A DNA stretch of 64,000 nt, taken from contig JAFLDL010000008.1 of assembly GCA_017302435.1 (NCBI GenBank), positions 53,081 through 117,080 on the forward strand, given 5' to 3'. The notes beneath the pieces are model-generated. The model was given only the letters and a program-made list of their open reading frames with translations. It searched no databases and was not told the DNA's origin. The position numbers were made by a program, and so were the translations under genes. Source of the stretch: Candidatus Accumulibacter necessarius (GTDB taxonomy: Bacteria; Pseudomonadota; Gammaproteobacteria; Burkholderiales; Rhodocyclaceae). The stretch's first letter is position 1. Every line of letters begins with the position of its first letter. This document shows positions 1 to 9,106 of the stretch, piece after piece.

Positions 1-45
1 GCGCACTCCCCCCATTTCGCGGGTCTTGGGCCGCGCGTCACCGAC

Positions 46-1965
46 GTGGGTCGCCGTCGAGAGGTTGCCTTGCTTGCTCGCCAGTCACCACTGAATAGCG
101 CCGATCGCGAGCTTGATCGCTTCCGCTTCCGCGTCGCTCTGGCGGGGATCGTGGTGGTGGTGGCTCTTGCCCTGCTGATTGCCCGCCTTGTCCATCTGCA
201 GGTGGTTCAGCATGACTACTACACCACCCGTGCCGAGGACAACCGCATCTCGCTGGTGCCGATTGTTCCCAATCGCGGGGTGATCGTTGATCGTCACGGT
301 ACCGTCCTGGCGCGCAACTACTCGGCATTCACGCTTGAAATCACGCCGTCCAAGGTTGATGACCTCGACGCAACGATCGAAGGATTGGGCAAGTTGATCG
401 AAGTGCTGCCCAAGGACCGCAAGCGTTTCCGCAAACTGCTCGAGGAGAGCAAGACCTTCGAAAGCCTGCCGATTCGTACCCGGTTGACCGAGGAGGAAGT
501 TGCGAGGTTTGCTGCCAACCGTTATCTCTTTCCTGGCGTTGAAGTCAAGGCGCGCCTGTTCCGGCAGTATCCGCTGGGTCCGATCGCATCACATGCCATT
601 GGCTACATCAATCGCATCAACAAGCGCGACCTCGAGTTGATCGAGGAGAGCGAAAAGGGCGCCAACTACAAGGGTACCGACCACATCGGCAAGACCGGGA
701 TAGAGCAGAAGTACGAATTTCAGTTGCATGGCGAAACCGGCTACGAACAGGTCGAAATCGACGCTGGCGGCAGGGCGGTGCGCAATCTGTCGCGTACCGC
801 ACCGGTCCAGGGGAACAACCTGACGCTGACGCTCGACGCCCGATTGCAGGAAATGGCCGAAAAGGCTTTCGGCGACCGCCGTGGCGCATTGGTGGCGATC
901 GAGCCGTCGACCGGTGGCATCCTCGCGCTGGTCTCGACGCCCACTTTTGACCCGAATCTGTTTGTCGACGGGATTCGCACCGATGACTGGGATCTGCTCA
1001 ACAACTCGCCCGACAAGCCGCTGCTCAACCGGGCACTGAACGGCGCCTATCCTCCGGGTTCAACCTTCAAGCCATTCATGGCCCTGGCGGCGCTGGAAAC
1101 CGGCAAGCGCACGCCGGGACAGGCCATTTCGGATCCCGGTTTTTTCAACTTTGGCGGGCACCAGTTCCGGGATGACAAGAAGGGCGGTCACGGCATCGTC
1201 GACATGCACAAGTCGATCGTTCATTCGTGCGACACCTATTACTACATTCTGGCCAACGACATGGGCATTGAGAGTATCGCCCGCTTCATGGGTCAGCTGG
1301 GTCTTGGTCAGCGCACCGGGGTAGACATCGAAGGCGAGTCGGAAGGCGTGCTGCCGTCGCCGGAGTGGAAGAAGCGTCGCTTCAGGCGGCCGGAGCAGCA
1401 GAAGTGGTTTGCCGGTGAGACGATCTCGATCGGCATCGGCCAGGGTTACAATTCCTACACGCCGATCCAGTTGGCACAGGCGACAGCTACCGTCGCCAAC
1501 AATGGGGTCATGTACCGCCCGCACCTGGTCAAGTACATTACCGATAGCCGCACCGGCGAGCGGACCATGGTCGAGCCCGAGCCGCTGCGTGTGCTGCCAT
1601 GGAAGCGGCAGAATGTCGAGGTGATCAAGCGGGCAATGGTCGGGGTCAACACCCATGGCACTGGCGCACGCGCTTTTGCCGGTGCCGCCTATACCTCGGG
1701 CGGCAAGACCGGAACGGCCCAGGTCTTCAGCCTGAAAGGGGCAGAATACAAGGCCTCGAGGGTGAAGAAGGAGTTGCGCGACCATGCCCTGTTCATTGCC
1801 TTTGCCCCGGCCGACGAGCCGAAGATCGCCCTCGCCGTGCTGGTCGAAAACGGTGGTTTCGGCGCCCAGTCGGCGGCGCCGATCGCACGCATGGTTTTCG
1901 ATTATTATCTGCTTGGCAAGCTGCCAAAGGGGGCAGCCGTGGAAGATGATGTGGAGGAAGACTAG
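46..1965 (+). CDS. mrdA: Penicillin-binding protein 2 (peptidoglycan transpeptidase, elongasome)
   Basis: This is the class B transpeptidase that cross-links peptidoglycan during cell elongation, anchored in the inner membrane and partnered with RodA. One membrane segment lies near residues 28-50, followed by the PBP dimer domain and the transpeptidase domain. All three catalytic motifs are visible: STFK with the nucleophile S339 and K342, SCD at 394-396, and KTGTAQ from K554. The length of about 639 aa is normal for the family. The reading frame stays open to the left edge of the window, so the start is uncertain: GTG at 46 and TTG at 70 are both possible, and an upstream start outside the window cannot be excluded. 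rodA follows after 3 bp, so the two are surely co-transcribed. The identification is secure. Confidence 0.95.
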   Translation: MGRRREVALLARQSPLNSADRELDRFRFRVALAGIVVVVALALLIARLVHLQVVQHDYYTTRAEDNRISLVPIVPNRGVIVDRHGTVLARNYSAFTLEITPSKVDDLDATIEGLGKLIEVLPKDRKRFRKLLEESKTFESLPIRTRLTEEEVARFAANRYLFPGVEVKARLFRQYPLGPIASHAIGYINRINKRDLELIEESEKGANYKGTDHIGKTGIEQKYEFQLHGETGYEQVEIDAGGRAVRNLSRTAPVQGNNLTLTLDARLQEMAEKAFGDRRGALVAIEPSTGGILALVSTPTFDPNLFVDGIRTDDWDLLNNSPDKPLLNRALNGAYPPGSTFKPFMALAALETGKRTPGQAISDPGFFNFGGHQFRDDKKGGHGIVDMHKSIVHSCDTYYYILANDMGIESIARFMGQLGLGQRTGVDIEGESEGVLPSPEWKKRRFRRPEQQKWFAGETISIGIGQGYNSYTPIQLAQATATVANNGVMYRPHLVKYITDSRTGERTMVEPEPLRVLPWKRQNVEVIKRAMVGVNTHGTGARAFAGAAYTSGGKTGTAQVFSLKGAEYKASRVKKELRDHALFIAFAPADEPKIALAVLVENGGFGAQSAAPIARMVFDYYLLGKLPKGAAVEDDVEED

Positions 1966-1968
1966 CTG

Positions 1969-3075
1969 ATGCTGCAGCAGTTTCTGCACGGTGTATGGCG
2001 GCGTCTGGTGGAACGTGTTGATGGGCCACTGCTGATGTTTGCGAGTTTGATCATGGCGGCTGGCCTGGCGACCGTCTACAGCGCCACCTATGACACCAAT
2101 GATCGTCTGCTGGCGCAGACCCTGAATATGGCGGTCGGGCTTTGCGTGATGTGGACCGTAGCGCAGTTGCCACCGCAGAAGCTGATGCGTTTCGCTGTCC
2201 CCCTCTACGTCCTCGGCGTGCTCCTGTTGATTCTGGTGTTTTTCTTCGGGATCAAGGTCAACGGCGCCAGACGCTGGTTGTCACTCGGTTTTACCCGCAT
2301 TCAGCCCTCAGAACTGTTGAAGATCGCCGTTCCTCTGACCCTGGCCTGGTACTTCCACAAGCACGAAGCTGGCCTCAAAGTTCGTCACTACGTGGTCGCC
2401 TGTCTGCTGCTGCTGGTACCTTTTGCGCTGATCGCCAAACAGCCAGACCTGGGAACCGCCATTCTCGTCGGCGCTGCAGGGTTCTACGTGCTTTTCTTTG
2501 CCGGTCTGCCCTGGAAGGTGATCGTTGGCCTCTTTGCCGCTGCGGCCGGCGCTGCGCCTTTTGTCTGGACCATGCTGCACGATTACCAACGCAAACGCAT
2601 CCTGACTCTGATCGACCCGACGAGCGATCCGCTTGGTGCGGGATACCACATCATCCAGGCGACCATTGCCATCGGCTCCGGCGGCACCTTCGGCAAGGGC
2701 TGGCTGGCTGGTACGCAGACCCACCTGGAGTTCATTCCCGAACGCCACACCGACTTCATCTTCGCCGTCTTCGCCGAGGAGAGAGGCTTGATCGGCAACG
2801 CGATTCTGCTACTGCTCTACCTGCTCCTGATTGTGCGGGGGCTGATGATTGCCACCAACGCCTCGACGCTCTTCGCCCGCTTGATGGCGGGCTCGATCAC
2901 CTTGAGCCTGTTCACCTATGTCTTCGTAAATATTGGCATGGTCAGCGGGATCTTGCCGGTGGTCGGCGTACCCCTGCCGTTCATGAGTTATGGGGGGACG
3001 GCGCTGGTGACCTTGTCGGTCGGCATCGGCATCCTGATGAGTATCCAGACGCACCGGATGCTGATCGTCAAATGA
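1969..3075 (+). CDS. rodA: Rod shape-determining protein RodA (SEDS glycosyltransferase)
   Basis: RodA is the SEDS-family peptidoglycan polymerase that pairs with PBP2 in the elongasome. The 368-aa protein is almost entirely hydrophobic with about ten membrane segments. It carries typical SEDS signatures: a GWxxRWLxLG-like stretch (NGARRWLSLGF) and the GKGWLAGTQTHLEFIPERHTDFIF region containing the conserved Glu/Asp loop. The C-terminal part has the family PLPFMSYGGT motif. It starts with ATG 3 bp after mrdA and its stop codon overlaps the start of rlpA (ATGA/ATGATG region at 3072-3077), indicating translational coupling of the three genes. Ordinary and intact. Confidence 0.96.
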   Translation: MLQQFLHGVWRRLVERVDGPLLMFASLIMAAGLATVYSATYDTNDRLLAQTLNMAVGLCVMWTVAQLPPQKLMRFAVPLYVLGVLLLILVFFFGIKVNGARRWLSLGFTRIQPSELLKIAVPLTLAWYFHKHEAGLKVRHYVVACLLLLVPFALIAKQPDLGTAILVGAAGFYVLFFAGLPWKVIVGLFAAAAGAAPFVWTMLHDYQRKRILTLIDPTSDPLGAGYHIIQATIAIGSGGTFGKGWLAGTQTHLEFIPERHTDFIFAVFAEERGLIGNAILLLLYLLLIVRGLMIATNASTLFARLMAGSITLSLFTYVFVNIGMVSGILPVVGVPLPFMSYGGTALVTLSVGIGILMSIQTHRMLIVK

Positions 3076-4151
3076 TGACCCGCGCCGAATCGAAATGGGC
3101 CCGCATGCCGCCACCGCGCCTGTGCCTGCTGGTCCTGCCGGCGCTGCTCGTCGCCTGCGGAGGGCAGCCGTCGAGGCTGCCGGAGGCCACTGCCCGTAGT
3201 GCCGAGCCGGCAAAGACGTCGGGCAAGACGGCCAGGAAGTCGTCGGTTGTGCAGAAGCGGGGGGGGGCCTATTACAAGGACGATGGCCCGGGCGACGAGA
3301 TACCAGACAATCTCGATGATATTCCCGACGCGCAGCCGCGACTCGAACCACTGCATCGCTTTGCCAATCGGCCTTATGTCGTCCTGGGCAAGGCCTATGA
3401 GCCTCACGCCAGCCTCAGACCCCATCAGGAGCGTGGTGTGGCGAGCTGGTACGGCAAGAAGTTTCACGGGCAGAAGACCTCGATCGGTGAGCCCTATGAC
3501 ATGTTCTCGATGACTGCTGCCCACCCGACGCTCGCCATTCCCTCCTACGTCCGGGTGACCAGTGTAGGCAACGGCAAGTCCGTCGTCGTGCGCGTGACCG
3601 ATCGCGGTCCCTTCCACGCCGATCGCGTCATCGACCTCTCCTACGCGGCGGCTCACCGCCTGGGCTACGTGGACAACGGCAGCACTCTGGTTGAGGTCGA
3701 ATCGATTCTACCCGAGGGCGCGACGACGATGAGCTACGCGCAGGTGATGCCTGCGCCACGCCCCGCGCGCCTGGTCGGCGCCACGGCGGAGCGCGACGAA
3801 ATTGAACTGCTGGCAGCAAAGCTCGGGCTGAACACCGGTTCGGCACCATCACTGGTCGCGGAAGCGACGCTGCCAGCGTCACCACGCATCGCCTCGACAA
3901 GCTCGACCGTAGCCAGCGGTGGCGGTGTTTTCCTGCAGTTGGGCGCTTTTGCCAGTGCCGATAACGCCGAAACGCTGCGTTCACACCTGCAGCGCGAACT
4001 GGACTGGCTCAACGAGGGAATCCAGATTGCTGCTGGTGGCGGCATGCACCGCGTCCATCTTGGCCCCTATCCGAACCGTGCCGATGCCGAGAAGGTGGCC
4101 GAGAGGATTCGTCTGGCCTTGGGGTACAAACCCACTTTCGTGGCCCGCTGA
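3072..4151 (+). CDS. rlpA: RlpA-like septal ring lytic transglycosylase, lipoprotein
   Basis: RlpA is an outer-membrane lipoprotein that cleaves denuded glycan strands at septa. From the ATG at 3072 (or 3075; another ATG lies at 3105) the product is about 359 aa. A hydrophobic leader ends in a lipobox (LVAC), consistent with lipid anchoring. A double-psi beta-barrel domain covers roughly residues 115-205, with the typical GVASWYG, DMFSMTAAH and VRVTDRGPF motifs. A C-terminal SPOR domain begins near residue 280 (GVFLQLGAFAS) and would bind septal peptidoglycan. The start overlaps the rodA stop codon. The same frame stays open far upstream through rodA, but that upstream stretch has no protein character, so I reject the longer version. 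Confidence 0.93.
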   Translation: MMTRAESKWARMPPPRLCLLVLPALLVACGGQPSRLPEATARSAEPAKTSGKTARKSSVVQKRGGAYYKDDGPGDEIPDNLDDIPDAQPRLEPLHRFANRPYVVLGKAYEPHASLRPHQERGVASWYGKKFHGQKTSIGEPYDMFSMTAAHPTLAIPSYVRVTSVGNGKSVVVRVTDRGPFHADRVIDLSYAAAHRLGYVDNGSTLVEVESILPEGATTMSYAQVMPAPRPARLVGATAERDEIELLAAKLGLNTGSAPSLVAEATLPASPRIASTSSTVASGGGVFLQLGAFASADNAETLRSHLQRELDWLNEGIQIAAGGGMHRVHLGPYPNRADAEKVAERIRLALGYKPTFVAR

Positions 4152-4232
4152 TCAGGCTTGAGCGCGACCGCAGCCGGGTCCGTGCCAAGAGCGAACCGTG
4201 CCTGGCCGGTACTGAGCCCTTGACCGCAGGCT

Positions 4233-5216
4233 TCAGGGGTTCGGGCATTCCCGGATCACCGGGTCTCCCCGCCGGCCGCACGGGGTCGCGATGCCGGCAT
4301 GGGGATGGGGAGTGCCGTCGTCGTCGATCTCAGCAGCCAGCGTATCCCAGGCCAACAGGCCACGCTTGTCGAGGGTCAGGCGCAGCAGCCAGCCGCTGCG
4401 GCCGGCGGCGTAGTCAAAGCCGTCGAAGACAAAGTTGCCCAGGCTATAGACGATCAGCTTTCCCTGATGATACTCGACGCCCTGCGTCACATGCGGATGC
4501 CCGCCGACTACCAGATCGGCGCCGGCGTCGATCATCAATCGGGCCAGCTGTCGTTGGCGCTCGCTCGGCTGCAGCTCGCGCTCCCAGCCCCAGTGCATGA
4601 ACGGAATCACCAGGTCGGCTCCGGCCGTCCGCGCCGCGCGGATGTCGGCAACGACCTGACTGTCCTCGCTCCAGGCGATCCCTGCCCATTCGGCGCCGGC
4701 TTCGAAAGAGCGCGGCTTGAACTCGTTGTACGCTAGTACGGCAATGAGCAGGCCGCCGCGTGCTATCCATAGCGGGCGATGCGCCTCGGCAAGCTGGCGC
4801 CCGCCGCCAAAGGTGGCAATTCCCTGGTCGGCGAGCAGGCCGAGCGTTTCGAGGAACGCAGCCTGGCCATGATCACCGGAATGATTGTTGGCCACACCGA
4901 GCGCATCGAATTTGCCGACCAGCAGCGGCACTACGCGCGGGTGTGCCCGGAAGCTGACGATCTTGTTCTGCAGAGGCTCACCCACGGTCGCGATCGGGCA
5001 TTCGAGGTTGCCGATGGTGTAGTCGGCACCCTTCAGCAGGCTTGCAAAGGAGGCGAGTGGATCACCACCGCGGCTGATCAGCCGGCCGGGGCCGTCGTCG
5101 AGCATGATGTCGCCGACGAAGATCAGGCGTACCGGGTCGGCCAGCGCGTGGGCGGCGAGTGCCAGGCCGAGAGCCGTAGCTAGCAAGAGCCACTGGCGCT
5201 TCCACTTCCACTTCAT
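4233..5216 (-). CDS. CapA-family metallophosphatase-like protein (poly-gamma-glutamate synthesis type)
   Basis: The 327-aa product has an N-terminal signal peptide and a CapA fold related to metallophosphatases, so it is probably exported. Conserved motifs are GDIMLDDG, NLECPI, NNHSGDHG and GGHPHVTQG, the last three carrying the expected metal-binding Asn and His residues. Family members take part in polyglutamate capsule production, but many stand-alone bacterial copies have no known substrate, and no capBC genes are seen here. The start at ATG 5216 is chosen because it overlaps the stop of the upstream gene (ATGA, 5213-5216), which implies translational coupling. A longer frame exists upstream but overlaps that gene. 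Function beyond fold is uncertain. Confidence 0.8.
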   Translation of the reverse strand: MKWKWKRQWLLLATALGLALAAHALADPVRLIFVGDIMLDDGPGRLISRGGDPLASFASLLKGADYTIGNLECPIATVGEPLQNKIVSFRAHPRVVPLLVGKFDALGVANNHSGDHGQAAFLETLGLLADQGIATFGGGRQLAEAHRPLWIARGGLLIAVLAYNEFKPRSFEAGAEWAGIAWSEDSQVVADIRAARTAGADLVIPFMHWGWERELQPSERQRQLARLMIDAGADLVVGGHPHVTQGVEYHQGKLIVYSLGNFVFDGFDYAAGRSGWLLRLTLDKRGLLAWDTLAAEIDDDGTPHPHAGIATPCGRRGDPVIRECPNP

Positions 5217-5623
5217 CGTTCGGTCCCGGCGGCGGGAGATAGCTCGCACCAGTATTGCAGTTCGCCATCGCGGATCGGCTCGTAGACGCTGTTGAGGCCG
5301 GTAAAGCCGTAACGTGCCTTCTTTAGCGCAGGCGGGGGGTAGGGGTGTGTTGCCTGGACGATCGGTACCGGTCCGCTGTCGCGGTCGGTGAAGACGTAGA
5401 GCTTGATGGCCGCCAGTTCCCGCGGCTCTTTCTGGAACACCATGCGGAACAGGAAGTAGGAGCCGATCGCCTGCACGGGTACGGTGTAGGGTGAACTGAC
5501 TGGCCGCGCGCGCAGCGTGCGCGTCTCACCGCCATAGGTCAGGTGGCAGAGCAAGGTCTCGGCGCGCACGGAAAGGGCGAGCAGCAGGGTGGTGGCCAGC
5601 AGGCACGGGTGGAGTTTTGGCAT
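5213..5623 (-). CDS. Exported hypothetical protein (about 136 aa)
   Basis: I do not recognise a named family. Starting at ATG 5623 the protein is 136 aa with a clean signal peptide (cleavage likely after SVRA near residue 21) and a mature domain containing only a few cysteines (LLCHLTYGG near its start and YWCELS near its end) that could form a disulfide. It is followed without a gap by the CapA-like gene (ATGA overlap), so both are one transcription unit and may act together in the periplasm. The frame is open further upstream, but the upstream portion lacks coding character and runs into the divergent promoter region of the PPOX gene. Confidence 0.65.
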   Translation of the reverse strand: MPKLHPCLLATTLLLALSVRAETLLCHLTYGGETRTLRARPVSSPYTVPVQAIGSYFLFRMVFQKEPRELAAIKLYVFTDRDSGPVPIVQATHPYPPPALKKARYGFTGLNSVYEPIRDGELQYWCELSPAAGTER

Positions 5624-5882
5624 GCAGGAAGGCAGTGACGGGTGACGCGACACGATCGGAAGACGCTTGGCAGAGCGGCAGATACCACGTGGCGGGAAGT
5701 ATCCGCTCGCCAGCGGACATTGTCCACAGTGGATTGTCTTTCGATGGCGGCCCTGGCCTGCTATATTGGCGCCGGCCGAAACCGCGGCTCCGGGGCAGGA
5801 ATACGGGTGGCTTTGCTTCAAGACTGCCACTTCGGACAGCGCGCTGTCGCGACCCGATGAGCACCCTTTGAGAAGCGAGAAC

Positions 5883-6335
5883 ATGAGCCTTGCCAATACC
5901 ATGCACGAGTTGCTGCAGCCTTTGCTGGCAGCCCAGAGGTACGCTGTGCTGGCCACTGACCACGGCGGGCAGCCCTATACCAGCCTGATGGCTTTTGCCG
6001 CCAGCCAGGATCTGCAGGACTTGACGCTGGTCACCGAACGGGCTACCCAAAAGTACGCCAATCTCACCGCCAATAGCCGTGTGGCGGTGTTCATCGACAA
6101 CCGGGAGAACGTCGGGGCAGATACCCACGAGGCGGTGGCGGTCACCGCCATCGGCGCCGCGCAGGAGGTGACCGGCGACGACTGCACGCGGCTGCGTGCC
6201 GCCTATATCTTGCGTCACCCCTACCTGGCGGAATTCGCGAGTTCGCCCTCATGCGCCATCGTACGCGTCAGCGTGAAGTCCTACGTCGTCGTCAGGCGCT
6301 TCGAGGAAGTGCTGGAGTGGCGTCTTGGCGAGTAG
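5883..6335 (+). CDS. Pyridoxamine 5'-phosphate oxidase-fold (FMN-binding-like) protein
   Basis: The 150-aa protein has the layout of the split-barrel PPOX/flavin-reductase-like family: an N-terminal helix, then the strand pattern YAVLATDHGGQPYTSLMAF, the TLVTERATQKYANL segment typical of the phosphate/FMN-binding loop, and a C-terminal VRVSVKSYVVVRRFEE strand pair. Such small proteins often bind FMN, F420 or heme; the substrate cannot be told from sequence. ATG 5883 is preceded by a purine-rich stretch (GAGAAGCGAG). The frame is open upstream but that part is not protein-like. It is followed 72 bp later by a HAD phosphatase gene. Confidence 0.75.
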   Translation: MSLANTMHELLQPLLAAQRYAVLATDHGGQPYTSLMAFAASQDLQDLTLVTERATQKYANLTANSRVAVFIDNRENVGADTHEAVAVTAIGAAQEVTGDDCTRLRAAYILRHPYLAEFASSPSCAIVRVSVKSYVVVRRFEEVLEWRLGE

Positions 6336-6407
6336 GGAGCCCGGGTCATTGGCGTTTTTCCTTTCAACGTTGCCCACCGGCAGCCCCGGATCGCCGAGCG
6401 GCCGCTG

Positions 6408-7091
6408 ATGAACAACCCCCGCCCACCGATGCTGGTCATTTTCGACTGCGACGGCGTGCTCGTCGATAGCGAGCCGATCGCCAGTCGCGTCCTGGCTGAA
6501 GCCCTGACCGAGATCGGTTTTCCCCTGACGCCACAGCAGGCGATCGACCGCTACACCGGCATCAGCCTGCCTGCGGTGTTGTCGCTGGTCGAGGCCGAGT
6601 GGGCGCGCGCCTTGCCGGCCGATTTCGTCACGCATCTCGGTGCGCGCGATCGCGCCGCCTTTCGCGCCGAGTTGCAGCCGGTGGGCGGGGTCGCGGCTAT
6701 GCTCGCCCGGTTGTCCTTGCCACGCTGCGTGGCCTCTTCGGGGGCGCTGGAGAAGATTCGCAGCAACCTCGAACTCACCGGCCTGTTGCAGTACTTCGAG
6801 CCGAACCTGTTCAGTGCCGAGATGGTCGCGTGCGGCAAACCGGCGCCAGATTTGTTCCTGCTCGCCGCCGCCACGCTGGCTTCACCGCCCGAGCGCTGCC
6901 TGGTGATCGAGGACAGCGTTGCGGGCATCGAGGCCGCATGCGCGGCAGGCATGCGAGTCTTCGGCTTCTGCGGCGCCGGCCATGCGCGTCCAGGCTCGGC
7001 CGAGGCTCTGCGCGCTGCCGGCGCCACGCAGGTCTTCAGCCGCATGCAGGAACTGCCGCGGCTGCTCGCCGGGCCGGCTACGAGGCGCTGA
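6408..7091 (+). CDS. HAD-superfamily hydrolase, subfamily IA (sugar-phosphate phosphatase/mutase type)
   Basis: This 227-aa protein has all HAD motifs: DCDGVLVDSE (nucleophile D13, general acid D15), a helical cap domain, the SSG motif (CVASSGALEKI), the conserved lysine in KPAPDLFL, and the acidic motif EDSVAGIEAA. The DxDGVLVDSE form and cap are those of the beta-phosphoglucomutase/6-phosphogluconate phosphatase group, so a small phosphosugar is the likely substrate, but which one is unknown. It stands alone, on the plus strand, 72 bp after the PPOX-fold gene and convergent with the alpha/beta hydrolase gene. Confidence 0.85.
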   Translation: MNNPRPPMLVIFDCDGVLVDSEPIASRVLAEALTEIGFPLTPQQAIDRYTGISLPAVLSLVEAEWARALPADFVTHLGARDRAAFRAELQPVGGVAAMLARLSLPRCVASSGALEKIRSNLELTGLLQYFEPNLFSAEMVACGKPAPDLFLLAAATLASPPERCLVIEDSVAGIEAACAAGMRVFGFCGAGHARPGSAEALRAAGATQVFSRMQELPRLLAGPATRR

Positions 7092-7190
7092 GCGAAGGGC
7101 TTGACAGGAACTTCCCGTAGACCCGATGCCGGCGGTTGGCGCCAGGGTCGTTCAAGTGAGCTGCGGGCGGGGCGGGTTGCCTGAGCGCGG

Positions 7191-7988
7191 CTACGGTTGC
7201 CGCTCGATCCAGCCAGCGATTCTTTCCGCGGCAGCCTGCCAGTGGGCGTCAAGCATCAGTGTGTGCCCGGCAGCCGGAATCACGGCCACTTCAGCCTGCC
7301 AGCGCGCGGCGGTAAAGCCCAGCACAGCAGTTGAGAACACCGCGTCTGCATTGCCGCCGACGACCAGGACCGGCAGCTTCGGCCGTGGTCTGCCGATACG
7401 CATGGCCAGCAGCGACAGATCCAGGAGCGCGCGGCGCGATTCGACCTGGAACAGGGGAGCGAAGCGGAGCAGATCCGCGGTGCTGGTCTCGGCCGAGTAG
7501 TACACGTCGCGAATCGTCTGCATCGTTTCCGCCGTGTACTCACCGCGGGTGGCGCGGACCTGCTGGTCGAAGAAAGCCGGCTCGGTGAAGGCGATTTTCA
7601 TCGTGGAGCCCAGGATTCCGGTCGGTGGTACCGGGGCCATCAGCACGGCGGCAACCGCCTGGTTGTGCTCGAGAAAGCGTTCGACGACCACCGTGCCCAT
7701 CGAGTGGCCGATCAGGATCGGCGGCCGATCCAGTCCTGTCGCCACCTGAGCCAGATCTTCGGCGTAGTCGTCAAGCCCGAACGAGTCGAGCCGCTCGCGG
7801 CCCTCGCTGCTGCCATGGCCGGCAAGGTCCAGCGCGTGGCAGTCGAAACCACGGTCGCTGAACCAGGGGAGGAAGTACGCGTCCCAGCACGCTGCCGTGG
7901 CGTAGCCGCCATGGACAAAGAGGAGCGGGGGAAAACTCCTCGGGCTGGCGGCGGCGCGGTGAATGGTATGGATGCGTCGAAGTTTCAT
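7191..7988 (-). CDS. Alpha/beta hydrolase
   Basis: The 265-aa protein shows the alpha/beta hydrolase fold: an oxyanion-hole segment LLFVHGGYATAACWD, the nucleophile elbow GHSMG, and the catalytic His in AAGHTLMLD near the C-terminus; the DLAGHGSSEG segment is typical of the lipase/esterase-like branch. I choose ATG 7988 (MKLRRIH) because upstream codons lack coding character. There is no signal peptide, so it is probably cytoplasmic. Substrate cannot be inferred; the neighbours give no pathway. Confidence 0.85.
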   Translation of the reverse strand: MKLRRIHTIHRAAASPRSFPPLLFVHGGYATAACWDAYFLPWFSDRGFDCHALDLAGHGSSEGRERLDSFGLDDYAEDLAQVATGLDRPPILIGHSMGTVVVERFLEHNQAVAAVLMAPVPPTGILGSTMKIAFTEPAFFDQQVRATRGEYTAETMQTIRDVYYSAETSTADLLRFAPLFQVESRRALLDLSLLAMRIGRPRPKLPVLVVGGNADAVFSTAVLGFTAARWQAEVAVIPAAGHTLMLDAHWQAAAERIAGWIERQP

Positions 7989-8218
7989 GGTCTTTGGCCA
8001 GGTGGCATGGCACGGCCCGGCCCGCTGACCGGCAGCCAAGTTTTCAGGATTGGTACAAGGCTGCAGTATCGCAGGGTCTTGCCGACGCAGGCAATCGCAG
8101 TCGACCTGTCGGCGACTGCATTGTCCTCACGGTGCATGGCGCATCGGTTTCTGGGTTAGAATCAGGGTCGGCTAGCCAAGCGGCAAGCGATCCACGCGGT
8201 TCGATTCCGGAGGAAGCG

Positions 8219-8404
8219 ATGCAATTACAACCATTCGATCTGAATGACATCAGCCATGAACCTTCCGATGAGCAACTCGACGACCTGATGGAAGCCGTTG
8301 CCGCAGAAGCGCGTAGACACGGTCAGGCGGCACGCGCGCAACTGATGGTTCGTCTGCGGGCCGAGATCACGGCGATCAAGCCGCCCTGCCGACGCGAGGC
8401 ATGA
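8219..8404 (+). CDS. Small acidic protein, candidate antitoxin of the zeta-like kinase
   Basis: A 61-aa protein translated from ATG 8219 behind a strong ribosome site (GGAGGAAGCG). Its first half is acidic (LNDISHEPSDEQLDDLMEAVAAEA) and its second half basic. The stop overlaps the ATG of the zeta-type kinase gene (ATGA at 8401-8404), so the two are translationally coupled, the arrangement expected of a toxin-antitoxin pair. It has no clear similarity in my memory to the classical epsilon antitoxin; small acidic partners upstream of chromosomal zeta-like genes are, however, common. The antitoxin role is an inference from position and size. Confidence 0.65.
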   Translation: MQLQPFDLNDISHEPSDEQLDDLMEAVAAEARRHGQAARAQLMVRLRAEITAIKPPCRREA

Positions 8405-9057
8405 ACGACGGGGCAAGACCTCGGCTGATCATTGTTGCCGGCCCCAACGGCTCCGGCAAGACTTCGATCACCCAGCAGCTGCTGATGCACGAGTGGATGG
8501 GCGGCTGCGTTTACGTCAATCCCGACTTCATTGCGCGCGACGACTTCGGCGACTGGAACTCGCCACAGGCGGTCATTCAGGCGGCCGAGCGGGCAACGGA
8601 GATCCGTGAACACTGCCTCGAACACGGGCGCAGCCTGGCCTTCGAAACCGTCCTCTCGGCACCGGACAAGCTTGACTTCATTCGTCGGGCGCGCGAAGCC
8701 GGTTTCTTCATCCGCCTCTTCTTCGTCGGCACCGACGACCCTTCCATAAACGCCAAGCGTGTTGCCATGCGGGTGATGGAGGGTGGGCACGACGTCCCGA
8801 TTCCCAAGATCATTGCCCGCTACACCCGGTCACTGGCGTACTGCTACTTTGTCGCCTGGCTGGCCGACCGCACCTACCTCTACGATAATTCGGTCGATGA
8901 CAGCCGCGCCAGGCTGCTGTTCCGTGCATCGGAAGGCCGGCTCGTCAAGACCTATGGCGAGATCAATCCGTGGGCCAGGGAGATCGCGCAAAGGCTGCTG
9001 CCGGTCTTGTCGGATGACACGCCACCGTCGCCAGCAGTTGCGTCCGGCCTTTCCTGA
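8401..9057 (+). CDS. Zeta-toxin-family P-loop kinase
   Basis: A 218-aa P-loop protein resembling zeta toxins, which phosphorylate UDP-N-acetylglucosamine. The Walker A motif AGPNGSGKT sits at residues 13-21; it is followed by YVNPDFIARD, matching the zeta segment that binds substrate, and by a mid-region FETVLSAPDKLDFIRRAR and a basic helix containing RYTRSL. It is coupled to the small upstream gene by an ATGA overlap. Chromosomal members of this family are often annotated as zeta toxin, but not all are toxic and some act as AAA-like kinases of unknown role. The fold is secure; toxicity is untested. Confidence 0.82.
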   Translation: MNDGARPRLIIVAGPNGSGKTSITQQLLMHEWMGGCVYVNPDFIARDDFGDWNSPQAVIQAAERATEIREHCLEHGRSLAFETVLSAPDKLDFIRRAREAGFFIRLFFVGTDDPSINAKRVAMRVMEGGHDVPIPKIIARYTRSLAYCYFVAWLADRTYLYDNSVDDSRARLLFRASEGRLVKTYGEINPWAREIAQRLLPVLSDDTPPSPAVASGLS

Positions 9058-9106
9058 AAGTCGGGAATCCTTCCCCGGGCCGCCGGAGCCATTGCTGCCG
9101 CCAGTA

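Noticed and set aside
1060-1989. 309-codon minus-strand frame opposite mrdA
   Set aside because: A GC-rich shadow of the conserved transpeptidase domain.
2142-3071. Upstream part of the long frame that contains rlpA
   Set aside because: It runs through rodA in another frame and has no protein character.
8160-8215. tRNA-like stretch (GGCTAGCCAAGCGGCAAG ... GGTTCGATTCC)
   Set aside because: D-loop-like and T-loop-like pieces are too close for an anticodon arm, and the T stem does not pair.
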